64,000 nucleotides of DNA from Rhizobium johnstonii 3841. GTDB lineage: Bacteria; Pseudomonadota; Alphaproteobacteria; Rhizobiales; Rhizobiaceae. The stretch is from contig NC_008380.1 in NCBI RefSeq assembly GCF_000009265.1, forward strand, positions 4,092,501 to 4,156,500. The letters are read 5' to 3'. Under the pieces are notes generated by a model. The model did not search any database. It was not told where the DNA came from and saw only the letters and a list, made by a program, of their open reading frames with translations. Shown here one piece after another: positions 1 to 10,000 of the stretch (positions are counted from its first letter, which is position 1; every line of letters starts with the position of its first letter). A program made the position numbers and the translations under genes.

Positions 1-34
1 CTATGGGAACATAAAAAACGAAGGGAGGACTACC

Positions 35-241
35 ATGGAAAACAAGAGGGCCAACTGCATTATCGAAGTCAGTGTCGACAGCGCCGATGGCCGCTATGCG
101 GTCGGCATCATGAATATGCGCCAGGCACTCGATCTGCCGGAAATGCCTAGTCTGTCCTACACACATCCGGATCCGGTCAAGGCCGCCGCCGGCATAGTCG
201 TCAGCCGCAAGGAACTGGCCGGCTTCATGGCCTGCCGCTGA
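35..241 (+). CDS. small uncharacterised protein (68 aa)
   Basis: I do not recognise this protein. It is 68 residues, begins at an ATG with a strong ribosome binding site (AGGGAGGA, 7 bases upstream) and shows no signal peptide, membrane segment or metal motif. The first half (about residues 8-30) reads like alternating beta strand and helix, and residues 45-63 form a likely amphipathic helix. It stands alone, with a hairpin region after its stop and the pseudouridine synthase gene 158 bases downstream. The strong ribosome site and ordinary codon use argue that it is a real gene; its function is unknown. Confidence 0.6.
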   Translation: MENKRANCIIEVSVDSADGRYAVGIMNMRQALDLPEMPSLSYTHPDPVKAAAGIVVSRKELAGFMACR

Positions 242-270
242 GGCAGCGCCACCCTAGCAAAGCCGCGACG

Positions 271-326
271 GCGCTTTATCCAAAGCGCTGAGCCACTTTT
301 GCAGCGCCTGTTATTCCCCTCGTTTT
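271..326 (+). terminator. hairpin region after the 68-aa gene
   Basis: A perfect hairpin GCGCTTT-ATCC-AAAGCGC (271-288) overlaps a second one, GCGCTG with CAGCGC (285-307), so the two are mutually exclusive. A T-rich run (CGTTTTTTATT) follows at about 320. This could end the transcript of the upstream gene. The gap between stem and T-run makes it an imperfect intrinsic terminator. Confidence 0.35.
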
Positions 327-399
327 TTATTCACGCTGCTGGCATCCTTCTGTCGTTCATGCCAAGAAAACGGCATCAAAAGCAGGATAAGGATGGCAG

Positions 400-1206
400 A
401 TGAGGGAGCGGCGCCCACCGCACAAGACGCGTGAACGGACAAAGCCTACCGATAACGCCGCGGCCAAACGGGTTACCCTTCCCCGTGCCCTTTCCAAGCT
501 CGGTTATTGCTCCCGCACGCAGGCCGAACGCCTGATCGCCGAAAATCGTGTTGCGGTTGATGGTCGTATCGTCAACGATACCTCAGCATGGGTCGATCTT
601 GCCACGGCAAGGATCAGCATCGACGGCCTTGTCATCGCGGCCGAAGCGAAAATCTATCTGATGCTCAACAAGCCCCGCGGTCTCGTCACCACCCGCCACG
701 ACCCAGAAGGCAGGCCGACGGTCTACGATTGCCTCAGGGATTTCGACATCCCGCATCTCTCTCCGGTCGGCCGGCTCGACAAGGCCAGCGAGGGCCTGCT
801 GCTTTTCACCAACGACACCGAATTCGCCCAGATCCTGCTCGATCCGGTCACGCATGTGACGAAAACCTATCATGTCCAGATCGACCGCATCATGGACGAC
901 GAGGACATTGCCGCGATGACATCGGGCATCCGCCACGACGGCGAGCTACTGACGGCGACCGCCGCGCGGCGCCTGCGCCACGGTGACAGGAATTCATGGA
1001 TCGAGGTCGAGCTCGACGAGGGCCGCAACCGCCAGATCCGCCGCATGCTGGAGGCGCTCGGAACCGAATGCCTGCGCCTCGTGCGCGTCGCAATCGGCGG
1101 GCTCGAACTCGGCGAACTGCCGAAAGGCGCCGTGCGTGCGCTGAGCGAACCGGAATTGCAGGCGCTGCGCCGGAAAACCGGCATGGAAAGGACGAGACGC
1201 AATTGA
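400..1206 (+). CDS. RsuA/RluB/E/F-family rRNA pseudouridine synthase
   Basis: This enzyme isomerises a uridine in ribosomal RNA to pseudouridine in the cytoplasm. A basic N-terminal extension (about 1-25) precedes an S4 RNA-binding domain (about 26-70, LPRALSKLGYCSRTQAERLI). The catalytic domain carries the family motif GRLDKASEGLLLF, with the catalytic Asp at residue 127, and the late motif EGRNRQIRRMLEALG. The length (268 aa) fits the RsuA family. Which base it modifies cannot be told from sequence, so no symbol is given. The stop codon overlaps the TTG start proposed for the downstream phosphoribosyltransferase, which implies translational coupling. Confidence 0.9.
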   Translation: MRERRPPHKTRERTKPTDNAAAKRVTLPRALSKLGYCSRTQAERLIAENRVAVDGRIVNDTSAWVDLATARISIDGLVIAAEAKIYLMLNKPRGLVTTRHDPEGRPTVYDCLRDFDIPHLSPVGRLDKASEGLLLFTNDTEFAQILLDPVTHVTKTYHVQIDRIMDDEDIAAMTSGIRHDGELLTATAARRLRHGDRNSWIEVELDEGRNRQIRRMLEALGTECLRLVRVAIGGLELGELPKGAVRALSEPELQALRRKTGMERTRRN

Positions 1207-1919
1207 CTGGTGTGACGGAGATGGCGCCGCAGGATTTCTGGCAGGAGATTCACCCGCAAGGCACCTTTGCCGGCGATGGGGAATTTACCTCCTTCTATGT
1301 CGCCACGCTCGAAGACGGCCGCCAGCTTCGCCTGCCGATCCGTGAGCTGGCGGATGGCGACCGCGCCCTCGCCTCGCTGATCGTCAACCAGGCGAGCTTC
1401 GCCGTGCTCGATGCGCTCGCCGAAAGCCTTGCCGAAAAGATCAGGCCCATGCGCATCGACGTCGTTGCCGGCCTGCCGACGCTCGGCCTGACGCTGGCCG
1501 CCGCCGTGGCGCAGAAGCTCGGCCATGGCCGCTACGTTCCGCTCGGCACCTCGCGCAAATTCTGGTATCGCGACGAGCTCTCCGTCGCCCTGTCTTCGAT
1601 CACCACCCCGACACAGCAGAAACGCCTCTATATCGATCCGCGCATGCTGCCGCTGCTGCAGGGACAACGCGTCGCACTCATCGATGACGTCATTTCCAGC
1701 GGCGCCTCGATCGTCGCCGGTCTTCATCTGCTGACAGGCTGCGGCATCGAACCCGTCGTCATCGGTGCAGCCATGCTGCAATCGGAGCGCTGGCGCGAAA
1801 GCCTCGCAGCCGCCGGGCCGCAATGGAGCGCTCGCACCATCGGCGTTTTCGCAACCCCCATTCTGGAGCGGAACGCCAGAGGCCGGTGGCAAGCACCATC
1901 AGCCAGACGCGCGATATGA
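1203..1919 (+). CDS. phosphoribosyltransferase-family protein
   Basis: A type I phosphoribosyltransferase fold is indicated by the PRPP-binding loop VALIDDVISSGAS (about residues 157-169 from the start chosen), with its paired acidic residues and Ser/Gly loop. The closest known families are adenine/xanthine-type transferases; the accepted base is not determinable. I chose the TTG at 1203, which overlaps the upstream stop (ATTGA) and has AAGGACGAG at a good distance. An ATG at 1221 (MAPQDFW) is the alternative, but its GGAG abuts the codon. The gene is coupled to the pseudouridine synthase and is followed by a permease gene 91 bases on. It may serve purine salvage. Confidence 0.8.
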   Translation: MTGVTEMAPQDFWQEIHPQGTFAGDGEFTSFYVATLEDGRQLRLPIRELADGDRALASLIVNQASFAVLDALAESLAEKIRPMRIDVVAGLPTLGLTLAAAVAQKLGHGRYVPLGTSRKFWYRDELSVALSSITTPTQQKRLYIDPRMLPLLQGQRVALIDDVISSGASIVAGLHLLTGCGIEPVVIGAAMLQSERWRESLAAAGPQWSARTIGVFATPILERNARGRWQAPSARRAI

Positions 1920-2010
1920 GGATTGTTCAATCTTTGCCTGAAGGCACCTCTGTACAGCGCATGAGGAACGATTACAGTCCCGCCTGATCGATGAAACAAC
2001 GGACCCGCCC

Positions 2011-3753
2011 ATGTCGTTCGAGCAAGCATCCCTGCTGATCCTTCTGCTGGCGATGCTCATTCTCTTCTCGCTCGATCGCATCCGCATCGAGGTGGTCTCG
2101 ATCGCCGGCCTGCTTGGCGGCTATGCGCTCGGCCTTTATCCCGCCGATCAGATCTTCACGGGCTTCGCCAGTCCCGTCGTCATCACTGTCGTCGAGATCC
2201 TGCTGATCGTCCAGGTGCTGGCGCGCGCCAGGATCTTCGACAGTCTCGCCGTCCGTTTCGCGGCCGCAAGACCTTCGGGCTTCAAGGTCATATCAGGCAC
2301 TTCCGCGCTCGCCGGCTTCATGTCCATCTTCATGAACAATATCGGCGCCTTTGCGATCACCTTGCCGGTCGCGCTACGCCTCGGCACGGTCCTGACGATC
2401 CCCCGCCGCCAGCTCGTCATGCCGGTCTCGTTCGCGGCCCTGCTCGGCGGCCTCGTTTCGCTGATCGGCACGCCGGCCAACCTGCTCGTCAGCGATGCGC
2501 TCGCCAAGGCGACCGGAACCGGCTTTCACTTCTTCGATTTCGCCTATGTCGGCCTGCCGGTGGCCATCGCCGGCATTCTGCTCATCGCCTTTCGCGTGCA
2601 GCACCTGTTTCCGGAAGCCGACGAAACACCCGCAACGATCTCCGCGGCGGCGCGGCGCATCGTCGTCGAGCGTCGCATTTCTGACGTCTCACCGCTGATC
2701 GGCGTAAGGCTTTCCGATTGCCCGGCACGGTTCGTCATCAAGCCGTACGCGCTGATCCGTGACGACAACTTTGCGTTCGGTCCGCTCGACCAGTTGGTGA
2801 TCGAACCCGGCGACGTACTGCTTGCCGAGGGCGCCGATGCGACCTTTGCCGATCTTGCCGCCACACGGGCGCTGATGGCCGATGCCCATCCGCTTGGTCT
2901 GCAGCCGGATTTCACCCGTATCGAAGCCGTGGTCATGCCGGAAAGCACGCTGGTCGGTTCGCGCGTCCGTTCGCTTGAAGTCTTCCATTCTCGCGGCGTT
3001 GCTGTCACCGCCCTTTCCATGCGCGCGCCACGCATCGAAGGCCGCTTCCTCGACCTGCAATTGTCGATCGGCGATATATTGACGCTGGAGGGGCCGCGCA
3101 TTGCAATCGGCGAAGCGTTGGAGGAAAGCGAGTGCCTGCCGCTCGCCTCGACAGCACCGAGCGAACCGGCGCTCCTATCCTGGCGGCCTTTCGCGCTCTT
3201 TGCCTGCGGCGTCGCCGCCTCGGCGGCCGGCCTGCGTCCCGACGTCGCTTTTGCCGGCGTCGTGCTCGTGCTCGCTCTGCTCAATCACCTCAACATCCGT
3301 CAGGCGATGGCCGACCTCAATTGGCCGATCATCATCATGCTCGCGGCGATGATCCCGATCGGCCAGGCGGTGGCGACCACCGGAGCGGCCGAAACCATTG
3401 CCGGCTGGCTCAGCCTCGTCGTGCCGATCGCCCATCCACTCTTAGGCATCGCCCTCATCCTCTTCCTCGCCATGACATTGACGCCTTTTGTCAACAACGC
3501 GACGGTCGCAATCGTCCTGACCCCGATCGCACTGGAATTCGCAAGAGCCGGTCGGCATGCGCCTGACGCCTATCTGATTGCGGTCGCCGCCGGCGCGTCG
3601 CTCGATTTCCTGACACCCTTCGGCCATCACAACAACACGCTGGCAATGGGGATCGGCGGCTACCGCTTCGGCGATTTCCTGCGCACCGGCTGGCCGCTTG
3701 CCGTCACAAGTTACGGCCTCGCCCTGCTTCTTACCGCTCTGTTCTGGCTGTGA
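2011..3753 (+). CDS. SLC13/DASS-type anion permease with TrkA-C domains
   Basis: This is an inner-membrane symporter of the divalent anion:sodium family. Hydrophobic segments occupy residues 1-200 and 390-580. Between them (about 215-370) lie two TrkA-C/RCK-C regulatory domains, seen as IGVRLSDCPARFVIK and VGSRVRSLEVFHSRGVAVT. Characteristic halves of the transport site are IGTPANLLVSDAL in the N-terminal repeat and FVNNATVAIVLTPIALE in the C-terminal repeat. The family includes sulfate, dicarboxylate and citrate carriers; bacterial members with RCK-C inserts are often sulfate or unknown-substrate carriers. The substrate is not determined by context, as its neighbours are purine and RNA genes. 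Confidence 0.88.
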   Translation: MSFEQASLLILLLAMLILFSLDRIRIEVVSIAGLLGGYALGLYPADQIFTGFASPVVITVVEILLIVQVLARARIFDSLAVRFAAARPSGFKVISGTSALAGFMSIFMNNIGAFAITLPVALRLGTVLTIPRRQLVMPVSFAALLGGLVSLIGTPANLLVSDALAKATGTGFHFFDFAYVGLPVAIAGILLIAFRVQHLFPEADETPATISAAARRIVVERRISDVSPLIGVRLSDCPARFVIKPYALIRDDNFAFGPLDQLVIEPGDVLLAEGADATFADLAATRALMADAHPLGLQPDFTRIEAVVMPESTLVGSRVRSLEVFHSRGVAVTALSMRAPRIEGRFLDLQLSIGDILTLEGPRIAIGEALEESECLPLASTAPSEPALLSWRPFALFACGVAASAAGLRPDVAFAGVVLVLALLNHLNIRQAMADLNWPIIIMLAAMIPIGQAVATTGAAETIAGWLSLVVPIAHPLLGIALILFLAMTLTPFVNNATVAIVLTPIALEFARAGRHAPDAYLIAVAAGASLDFLTPFGHHNNTLAMGIGGYRFGDFLRTGWPLAVTSYGLALLLTALFWL

Positions 3754-3837
3754 TGCGATACCCGATCGGCTTGACTTCCCCAGCAATGAAACTAGAGCAG
3801 GAAGTCTTCACCCAATAATTAAGGACAGTCGAACGCC

Positions 3838-4782
3838 GTGCGAATTCTCTCCGAAGCCCATTTCCCGGAATTGCCGAACTATTATCGCGGCAAGGTGCGC
3901 GAGAATTACGATCTTCCGGACGGACGCCGCATCATTATCAGCACCGACCGGCTGAGCGCTTTCGACCGCATCCTCACCTGCATCCCCTATAAGGGCCAGG
4001 TGCTGACACAGACGGCGCGCTACTGGTTCGAGGCGACGAAGGACATCTGCCCGAACCACGTTCTCGACTATCCCGATCCGAATGTCGTCATCGGCAAGCG
4101 GCTCGACATCCTGCCGGTCGAGATCGTCGTGCGCGGTTATCTCGCCGGCACCACCGGCACCTCGATCCTGACGCTTTATAAGAAGGGCGAACGCGAGATG
4201 TACGGCATGCGTCTGCCCGACGGCATGCGCGACAATCAGATCCTGCCGGAACCCGTCATCACGCCGACCAGCAAGGAATTCGACGGCGGCCACGATGAGC
4301 CGCTGACACCCACCGAAATCGTCACGCGTGGCCTTCTCACCAATGAACAATGGCAGACGCTGTCGACATATGCGCTCGCCCTCTTTGCCCGTGGCCAGGA
4401 GATGGCGGCGAAAAACGGGCTGATCCTGGTCGATACCAAATACGAGTTCGGCACCGACGGTGACGGCAACATTATCCTCGCCGACGAGATCCACACGCCG
4501 GACAGCAGTCGCTACTGGCTTGCCGAAAGCTATCCGGCAAGCTTTGCCGCCGGAAAACGCCCGGAAAGTTTCGACAAGGATTTTGTCCGCGCCTGGGTGG
4601 CGGAGCGCTGCGACCCCTATAAGGACGAGATCCCGGAAATCCCCGCCGAACTGATCGAGCAGACCTCGGCCGTCTATATCAAAGCCTACGAGGCGATCAC
4701 CGGCGAGCGCTTCGTTCCAGACGATAGCGGCGAGACGCCGCTTGCCCGTGTCCGCAACAACCTCGCTCGCTATTTTCCTTGA
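3838..4782 (+). CDS. purC: phosphoribosylaminoimidazole-succinocarboxamide synthase
   Basis: PurC (SAICAR synthase) joins CAIR and aspartate with ATP in purine biosynthesis. The 314-residue length and motifs match the longer, yeast ADE1-like form: RGKVRENYDLPDGRRIIIST for nucleotide binding, DRLSAFDRILTCIPYKGQVL, GYLAGTTGTS, and VDTKYEFGTD near residue 200. The start is GTG, preceded by AAGGACAG. Rhizobia commonly carry a second, short purC in the purine cluster, so this may be a paralogue. It appears monocistronic, with a possible hairpin terminator 15 bases after the stop. Confidence 0.93.
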   Translation: MRILSEAHFPELPNYYRGKVRENYDLPDGRRIIISTDRLSAFDRILTCIPYKGQVLTQTARYWFEATKDICPNHVLDYPDPNVVIGKRLDILPVEIVVRGYLAGTTGTSILTLYKKGEREMYGMRLPDGMRDNQILPEPVITPTSKEFDGGHDEPLTPTEIVTRGLLTNEQWQTLSTYALALFARGQEMAAKNGLILVDTKYEFGTDGDGNIILADEIHTPDSSRYWLAESYPASFAAGKRPESFDKDFVRAWVAERCDPYKDEIPEIPAELIEQTSAVYIKAYEAITGERFVPDDSGETPLARVRNNLARYFP

Positions 4783-4796
4783 AAAGGCGACAGACG

Positions 4797-4832
4797 AAAG
4801 CCGCCGGGCCGATCACCGGCTTGCGGCGTTTC
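4797..4832 (+). terminator. probable rho-independent terminator of purC
   Basis: AAAGCCGC and GCGGCGTTT flank an inner CCGG/CCGG pair to make an imperfect GC-rich hairpin just after the purC stop. The T-run is short (TTTCG), so efficiency is uncertain. Confidence 0.45.
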
Positions 4833-4899
4833 GCCCAATCGCGCTAGGGCGCCGCGCGTCCAACAGGACACGTTAAGGACGCTCTATCACTTTGAATTG

Positions 4900-4946
4900 G
4901 CGCATAATCCTTTCCGAAAATCGATTCCGATTTTCGGGGTTATGCG
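4900..4946. repeat. RIME-type intergenic palindrome
   Basis: An imperfect palindrome begins with GCGCATAA and ends with TTATGCGC, with inner arms CCGAAAAT and ATTTTCGG. The outline (GCGCAT..CCGAAAA..TTTTCGG..ATGCGC) is that of the Rhizobium-specific intergenic mosaic element. A related copy lies at 24624-24673 in this window. It sits 48 bases before the TetR start, within its leader. Confidence 0.7.
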
Positions 4947-4993
4947 CTAGCATCGAAAAAAAGCGGTATCGGGCTCAGCCCGGCGGGGAACAG

Positions 4994-5596
4994 ATGGTAA
5001 GAAGGCCAAGACGCAAGGCCGAGGAAACGCGGGAAGACATTCTTTCCATGGCGGAGATGCTGTTTCGCGAGCGCGGCTTCGTCGCGGTGTCGATCGCCGA
5101 TATCGCCGGCGCGCTCCACATGTCGCCCGCTAATGTCTTCAAGCATTTCCGTTCCAAGGTGGCGCTCGTCGATGCGATCGCCGGACGCCATCTCGATGAT
5201 GCCGCCGAGCGCTTCGCCGCCTTCGATGAAAAGCTGCCGCCAAAGGAACAACTGCTGCGCTTCATCCTGCGCCTGCTGGAAAGCCACCTGCAGGACATCC
5301 AGAAGAACCCTTATATCTTCGAAATGGTGCTTTCGACGATCGAGGCCAAACTCGAGGCCGGCAATCGCTATCGCGCCCGCATCGAGGCGAAGCTCGGCGA
5401 GATCATCCGTGAAGGCATGGCGGAGGGAAGTTATCATTGCCGCGATCCCGAGAGCGCGGCGCGTACCGTTGCAGACGTCCTGGCCTGCGTGCTGCACCCT
5501 GTCCTGATCGCTCGCGACGACAAGGAGACCCTTGTGCACCGCGCCGAAAAAATCGTGTGTTTCGTCGATGCCGCACTGCAAAATAGCGCTTGCTAA
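4994..5596 (+). CDS. TetR/AcrR-family transcriptional regulator
   Basis: A 200-residue TetR-type repressor. The N-terminal helix-turn-helix domain spans about residues 8-55 (TREDILSMAEMLFRERGFVA, then ISMSPANVF-like recognition helix with HMSPANVFKHFRSK). The rest is the helical ligand-binding and dimer domain, lacking motifs that name an inducer. I start it at the ATG at 4994, preceded by GGCGGGGA; upstream in-frame codons run through the RIME palindrome and are unlikely to be translated. It lies 169 bases before, and on the same strand as, an RND efflux operon that it probably represses. Confidence 0.88.
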   Translation: MVRRPRRKAEETREDILSMAEMLFRERGFVAVSIADIAGALHMSPANVFKHFRSKVALVDAIAGRHLDDAAERFAAFDEKLPPKEQLLRFILRLLESHLQDIQKNPYIFEMVLSTIEAKLEAGNRYRARIEAKLGEIIREGMAEGSYHCRDPESAARTVADVLACVLHPVLIARDDKETLVHRAEKIVCFVDAALQNSAC

Positions 5597-5611
5597 GTGA
5601 TGATTGCTGAA

Positions 5612-5627
5612 TTACGTCACTTCGTAA
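5612..5627. promoter_or_regulatory. candidate TetR operator
   Basis: An inverted repeat TTACG-N6-CGTAA lies in the A/T-rich stretch between the TetR gene and the efflux operon, where a pump promoter is expected. It is the clearest dyad there, but the arms are only five bases, so the call is tentative. Confidence 0.35.
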
Positions 5628-5765
5628 AGCTTTTCTTAAATTCGGATAACGGCATTTGAAGCCAACCCAATCCTGACGCCTATATAAGCCTGCGCTCGCT
5701 CAAGCCGAGCCCGCAGGCCCGAGCTCGTGGATTGAACGGCGATTGCCACCGCACAGGAATTCACC

Positions 5766-6977
5766 ATGATACGGCGTGCCCTCCTCATCTCCTCGGCCCT
5801 GGCATTAGCAGCCCTTCTCGCCGCTTGCAGCGACAGTGGCTCCAAGCCCGCCGGCAATGCGGGTGCAGGCGCGGCGCAGCAGGCTGCCCCCGTCGGCGTC
5901 ATCACGCTGACGAAGGGCAGCTTCCCGATCACCACGATCCTGCCAGGCCGCGCCGAGACATTTCAGACCGCCGATATCCGGCCGCAGGTTAGCGGCCTGA
6001 TCCGCGAGGTCGCCTTTAAGGACGGCGGCGAGATCAAGAAAGGCGACCTTCTCTACCAGATCGAGGATGCACCCTATATCGCTGCCGTCGAGCAGGCCAA
6101 GGCGGCGATCTCCAAGGCGCAGGCGAGCGTGCCCAGCGCTGAAAGCAATCTCGACCGCTACCAGCGCCTTGTCGGCAGCGGCGCCACGCAGATCGAATTC
6201 GAAACGGCCAAGACGACGCTGCTCCAGGCCAAGGCCGAAGTCGAGTCGGCAAAGGCCTCGCTTTCCGCTGCACAGATCGACCTCGACCACACCAGGATCG
6301 TCGCGCCTTTCGATGGCATCATCGACCAGACGGCCGTTAATGTCGGCAACGTCGTCTCTGCCAACCAGACGACGGCGCTGACGACGATCCGCCAGCTCGA
6401 TCCGATCTACATCTCGCTGACGGAATCGAGCACCAACCTCTTGAAGCTGCGTGATGCAATGGCCGCCGGCGACATCAAGGGCGAAGCCAATGTCGTCTTC
6501 CATCTGATCCTGGAAAACGGCAAGGAATATAACCAGCAGGGCAAGCTCGACATGTCGAAGCAAGTGGTCAGTGAGACCACAGGCACATTCATCATCCGTG
6601 TGCTCTTTCCCAATCCCGACCGTATCGTGCTGCCCGGCATGTATGTCCGTGCAACCGTCGAGCTCGGCGCCGAGGCCGGTTATTCGCTGCCGCAACTGGC
6701 GACGAGCCGTGACGCCAACGGCCGACTGACGGCACAGTTCATTTCCGCCGACGGCAAGGTCGAAACCCGCGCCTTCGAGAACAGCTCGCCCTCCAACAAT
6801 TCCTGGCTCGTGACCGAAGGCATCAAGGACGGCGATCAGCTGATCGTCAGCGGCCTGCAATCGATCACCTCAGGCATGCCGGTGAAGCCGGTCCCGATGA
6901 AGATCAACGACACCGGCGTGGTCGTGCCTGCCGAGCAGCCCGCGGCCGGTGACGCGCAGAAGCCCGCAGCGAAGTAA
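5766..6977 (+). CDS. RND efflux periplasmic adaptor lipoprotein (AcrA/MexA type)
   Basis: This membrane fusion protein links an inner-membrane RND pump to the outer-membrane channel. It has a lipoprotein signal with lipobox LLAAC and lipid-bearing Cys21, so it should be anchored to the inner membrane. A barrel-sandwich/lipoyl region (about 60-100 and 170-210, RIVAPFDGIIDQTAVNVGN) flanks a coiled-coil hairpin (about 100-165, AKAAISKAQASVPSAESNL). The beta-barrel and membrane-proximal domains follow. At 403 residues it is normal for AcrA/MexA proteins. The ribosome site is AGGA. It is the first gene of the pump operon. Confidence 0.93.
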   Translation: MIRRALLISSALALAALLAACSDSGSKPAGNAGAGAAQQAAPVGVITLTKGSFPITTILPGRAETFQTADIRPQVSGLIREVAFKDGGEIKKGDLLYQIEDAPYIAAVEQAKAAISKAQASVPSAESNLDRYQRLVGSGATQIEFETAKTTLLQAKAEVESAKASLSAAQIDLDHTRIVAPFDGIIDQTAVNVGNVVSANQTTALTTIRQLDPIYISLTESSTNLLKLRDAMAAGDIKGEANVVFHLILENGKEYNQQGKLDMSKQVVSETTGTFIIRVLFPNPDRIVLPGMYVRATVELGAEAGYSLPQLATSRDANGRLTAQFISADGKVETRAFENSSPSNNSWLVTEGIKDGDQLIVSGLQSITSGMPVKPVPMKINDTGVVVPAEQPAAGDAQKPAAK

Positions 6978-7025
6978 TCGCCGCAGGCCCGCATCGTCAC
7001 CGTCTCAGCCGCACAGGAATAACCG

Positions 7026-10000
7026 ATGGCCAAGTTTTTCATCCGACGTCCGATTTTCGCCTGGGTCATTGCGATCACTATCATGCTCGCCGGCCTGCTG
7101 GCGATCTTCACGCTGTCGATCTCGCAATATCCCGACATCGCTCCGACGACGGTTCGCATCAACGCCACCTATCGCGGCGCCAGCGCCGAGACTGTCGAGA
7201 AATCGGTGACGACGATCATCGAGGACGGTATGACCGGCCTCGACGACCTCACCTACATGACTTCGACCTCATCGACGGGTTCGGCCAGCATCCAGCTCAC
7301 CTTCGGGACGAGCGCCGATCCCGATATCGCCCAGGTGCAGGTGCAGAACAAGCTGCAGCTGGTTCAGTCGCAGCTTCCAAGCGACGTCATCGATGCCGGC
7401 ATCAGCGTCACCCGCTCGACCTCGAGCATCCTTCTCGTCGGCTCGCTCGTTTCGACCGACGGCAAGCGCAACTCCGTCGACCTTGGCAATATCATGTCGA
7501 CCTCGATCGAGGATCAGATCCAGCGCCTGGAAGGCGTCGGCAGCATCAATGTCTTCGGTTCGGGATACGCCATGCGCGTCTGGCTCGATCCGTTCAAGCT
7601 GCTGAAATACCAGTTGACGCCGAGCGACGTGACGTCAGCCATCCAGGCGCAGAACACCCAGGTTTCCGTCGGTTCGCTCGGTGCTCAGCCGACGATCCCC
7701 GGCCAGCAGATCAACGTCACCATCACCGCCCAAAGCCAGCTGACCACCGTCGCCGATTTCGAGCACATCATCCTGAAGGTCGAAAAGGACGGCGCGACGG
7801 TGCGCCTGAGCGACGTCTCGCGCATCGAGATCGGTCAGGAAAGCTACGGCGGCAGTTCGCGGTACAACGGCCAGCCGTCGACCGGTTTCGCCGTCAACCT
7901 TGCAATCGGCGCCAACGCCATCGATACCGCCGCCCGCGTGCGCTCGGCGCTTGAGGTTATCGGCCGCGGCCTGCCGGCAGGTGTCGAGATCACCTATCCC
8001 TACGACACCACGCCCTTCGTGGAACTGTCGATCGAGAAGGTCGTACACACGCTGATCGAGGCGATCGTGCTCGTCTTCGTGGTGCTGCTCGTCTTCCTGC
8101 AGAATCTCCGGGCGACGCTGATCCCGACGATTGCCGTTCCCGTGGTGCTGCTCGGCACCTTCGGGGTGCTGGCGGTCACCGGCTATTCGATCAATACCTT
8201 GACGATGTTCGCCATGGTGCTGGCGATCGGTCTTCTCGTTGACGACGCCATCGTCGTCGTCGAAAACGTCGAACGCATCATGTCCGAAGAAAAGCTTTCG
8301 CCGCTCGAAGCGACGGAAAAATCGATGGGCGAGATCACCGGCGCCATCGTCGGCATCGCGCTCGTCCTCACAGCCGTCTTCATTCCGATGGCCTTCTTCG
8401 GCGGTTCGACCGGCATCATCTATCGCCAGTTCTCGATCACCATCGTCTCGGCCATGTTGCTGTCGGCGCTCGTCGCCCTCGTGCTGACGCCCGCACTTTG
8501 CGCCACGATGCTGAAGCCGGTCGGCGAACACAGGAAACACCGCGTCGGCGACTGGTTCAACCGCAACTTCACGCGCTCGACCAACGGCTATATCAGCACC
8601 ATCGGCTATCTGCTGAAGCGGCCGATCCGCGTCATGCTGGTCTTCCTTTTGGTCGGCGCCGGCTGCGCCTATCTCTTCACCCGCCTGCCGAGCTCCTTCC
8701 TGCCGCAGGAAGACCAGGGCGTGCTGCTGACCATCGTCACCACACCGCCGGGCTCGACCACGCAGCAGACCCAGGCAGTCGTCGAGAAGGTCGAGAAATA
8801 CTATCGTGAAAACGAGAAGGACGCCGTCGATTCCGTGTTCGGCGCACTCGGCTTCGGCTTCAGCGGTTCCGGCCAGAACAGCGCCATCGTCTTCACCAAG
8901 CTCAAGGATTTCTCGCTGCGCACCGATCCGACGCTGAGCGCTCAATCGGTCGTCAACCGGGCGCTTGGCAATTTCTTTGCGATCCGCGAGGCGCAGGTCT
9001 TCGCGCTGCTGCCGCCGGCGATCCAGGGTCTCGGCGTGTCGAGCGGCTTCTCCATGTATCTCGTCGACACCGGCGGCCACGGCAACGACGCCTTGACGGC
9101 CGCCTCCAAGCGGCTGATCCAGATGGGCAATAGCTCGGGCAAGATCGTGGCGCTGCGCAGCAGCAACAAGGAAGTCGAGCCGCAGATGCGCATCGTGCTC
9201 GATCAGGAAAAGATCGGCGCCATGGGCGTCGACATCGCCTCGGTCAATTCCATGCTGTCGATCATCTTCACCGGCCGTGATGTCAACGACTTCACGCTGA
9301 ACGGCGAGATCAAGCCAGTCTACGTCGAGGGCGATGCGCCCTTCCGCATGCAGCCGAGCGATCTCAACCACTGGTACGCCCGCAACAATGACGGCGAAAT
9401 GGTGCCCTTCTCCGCCTTTACCCGCACGGAGTGGGTGAAGGGCGCGCCCTCGCTTGCCCGCTTCAACGCCGTCAGCGCCATTCCGCTCGATGGCGCTTCC
9501 GCACCCGGGGTTTCCTCCGGCGATGCGATGAACGAAATGGCAGCACTGACCAATGAACTCGGTGGCGGTTACACGGTCGCCTGGCAGGGCATCTCCTATC
9601 AGGAGCGGCTGTCCGGTTCGCAGGCGCCGATGCTCTACGCGATCTCGGTGCTGGTCGTCTTCCTCTGCCTGGCAGCGCTTTACGAAAGCTGGTCGATCCC
9701 CTTCTCGGTGATCATGGCGGTGCCCGTCGGCATCCTCGGGGCGCTGACGGCGGCAACGGTCTTCGGCCAGGCGAACGACGTCTATTTCAAAGTCGGCTTG
9801 CTGACCACCATCGGGCTGGCGGCGAAGAACGCCATTCTGATTGTCGAATTCGCCAAGGACCGCATGGAAAGCGGCATGGGGCTCTACGAGGCGACATTGG
9901 AAGCGGCGAGATTGCGCCTGCGGCCGATCATCATGACCTCGCTTGCCTTCATTCTCGGCGTCGTGCCGCTGGCGATCGCGACAGGCGCGGGCTCGGCAGC

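Noticed and set aside
7635..9371. 578-codon minus-strand open frame in the RND permease
   Set aside because: Antisense shadow; extremely Asp/Arg/His-rich and without motifs.
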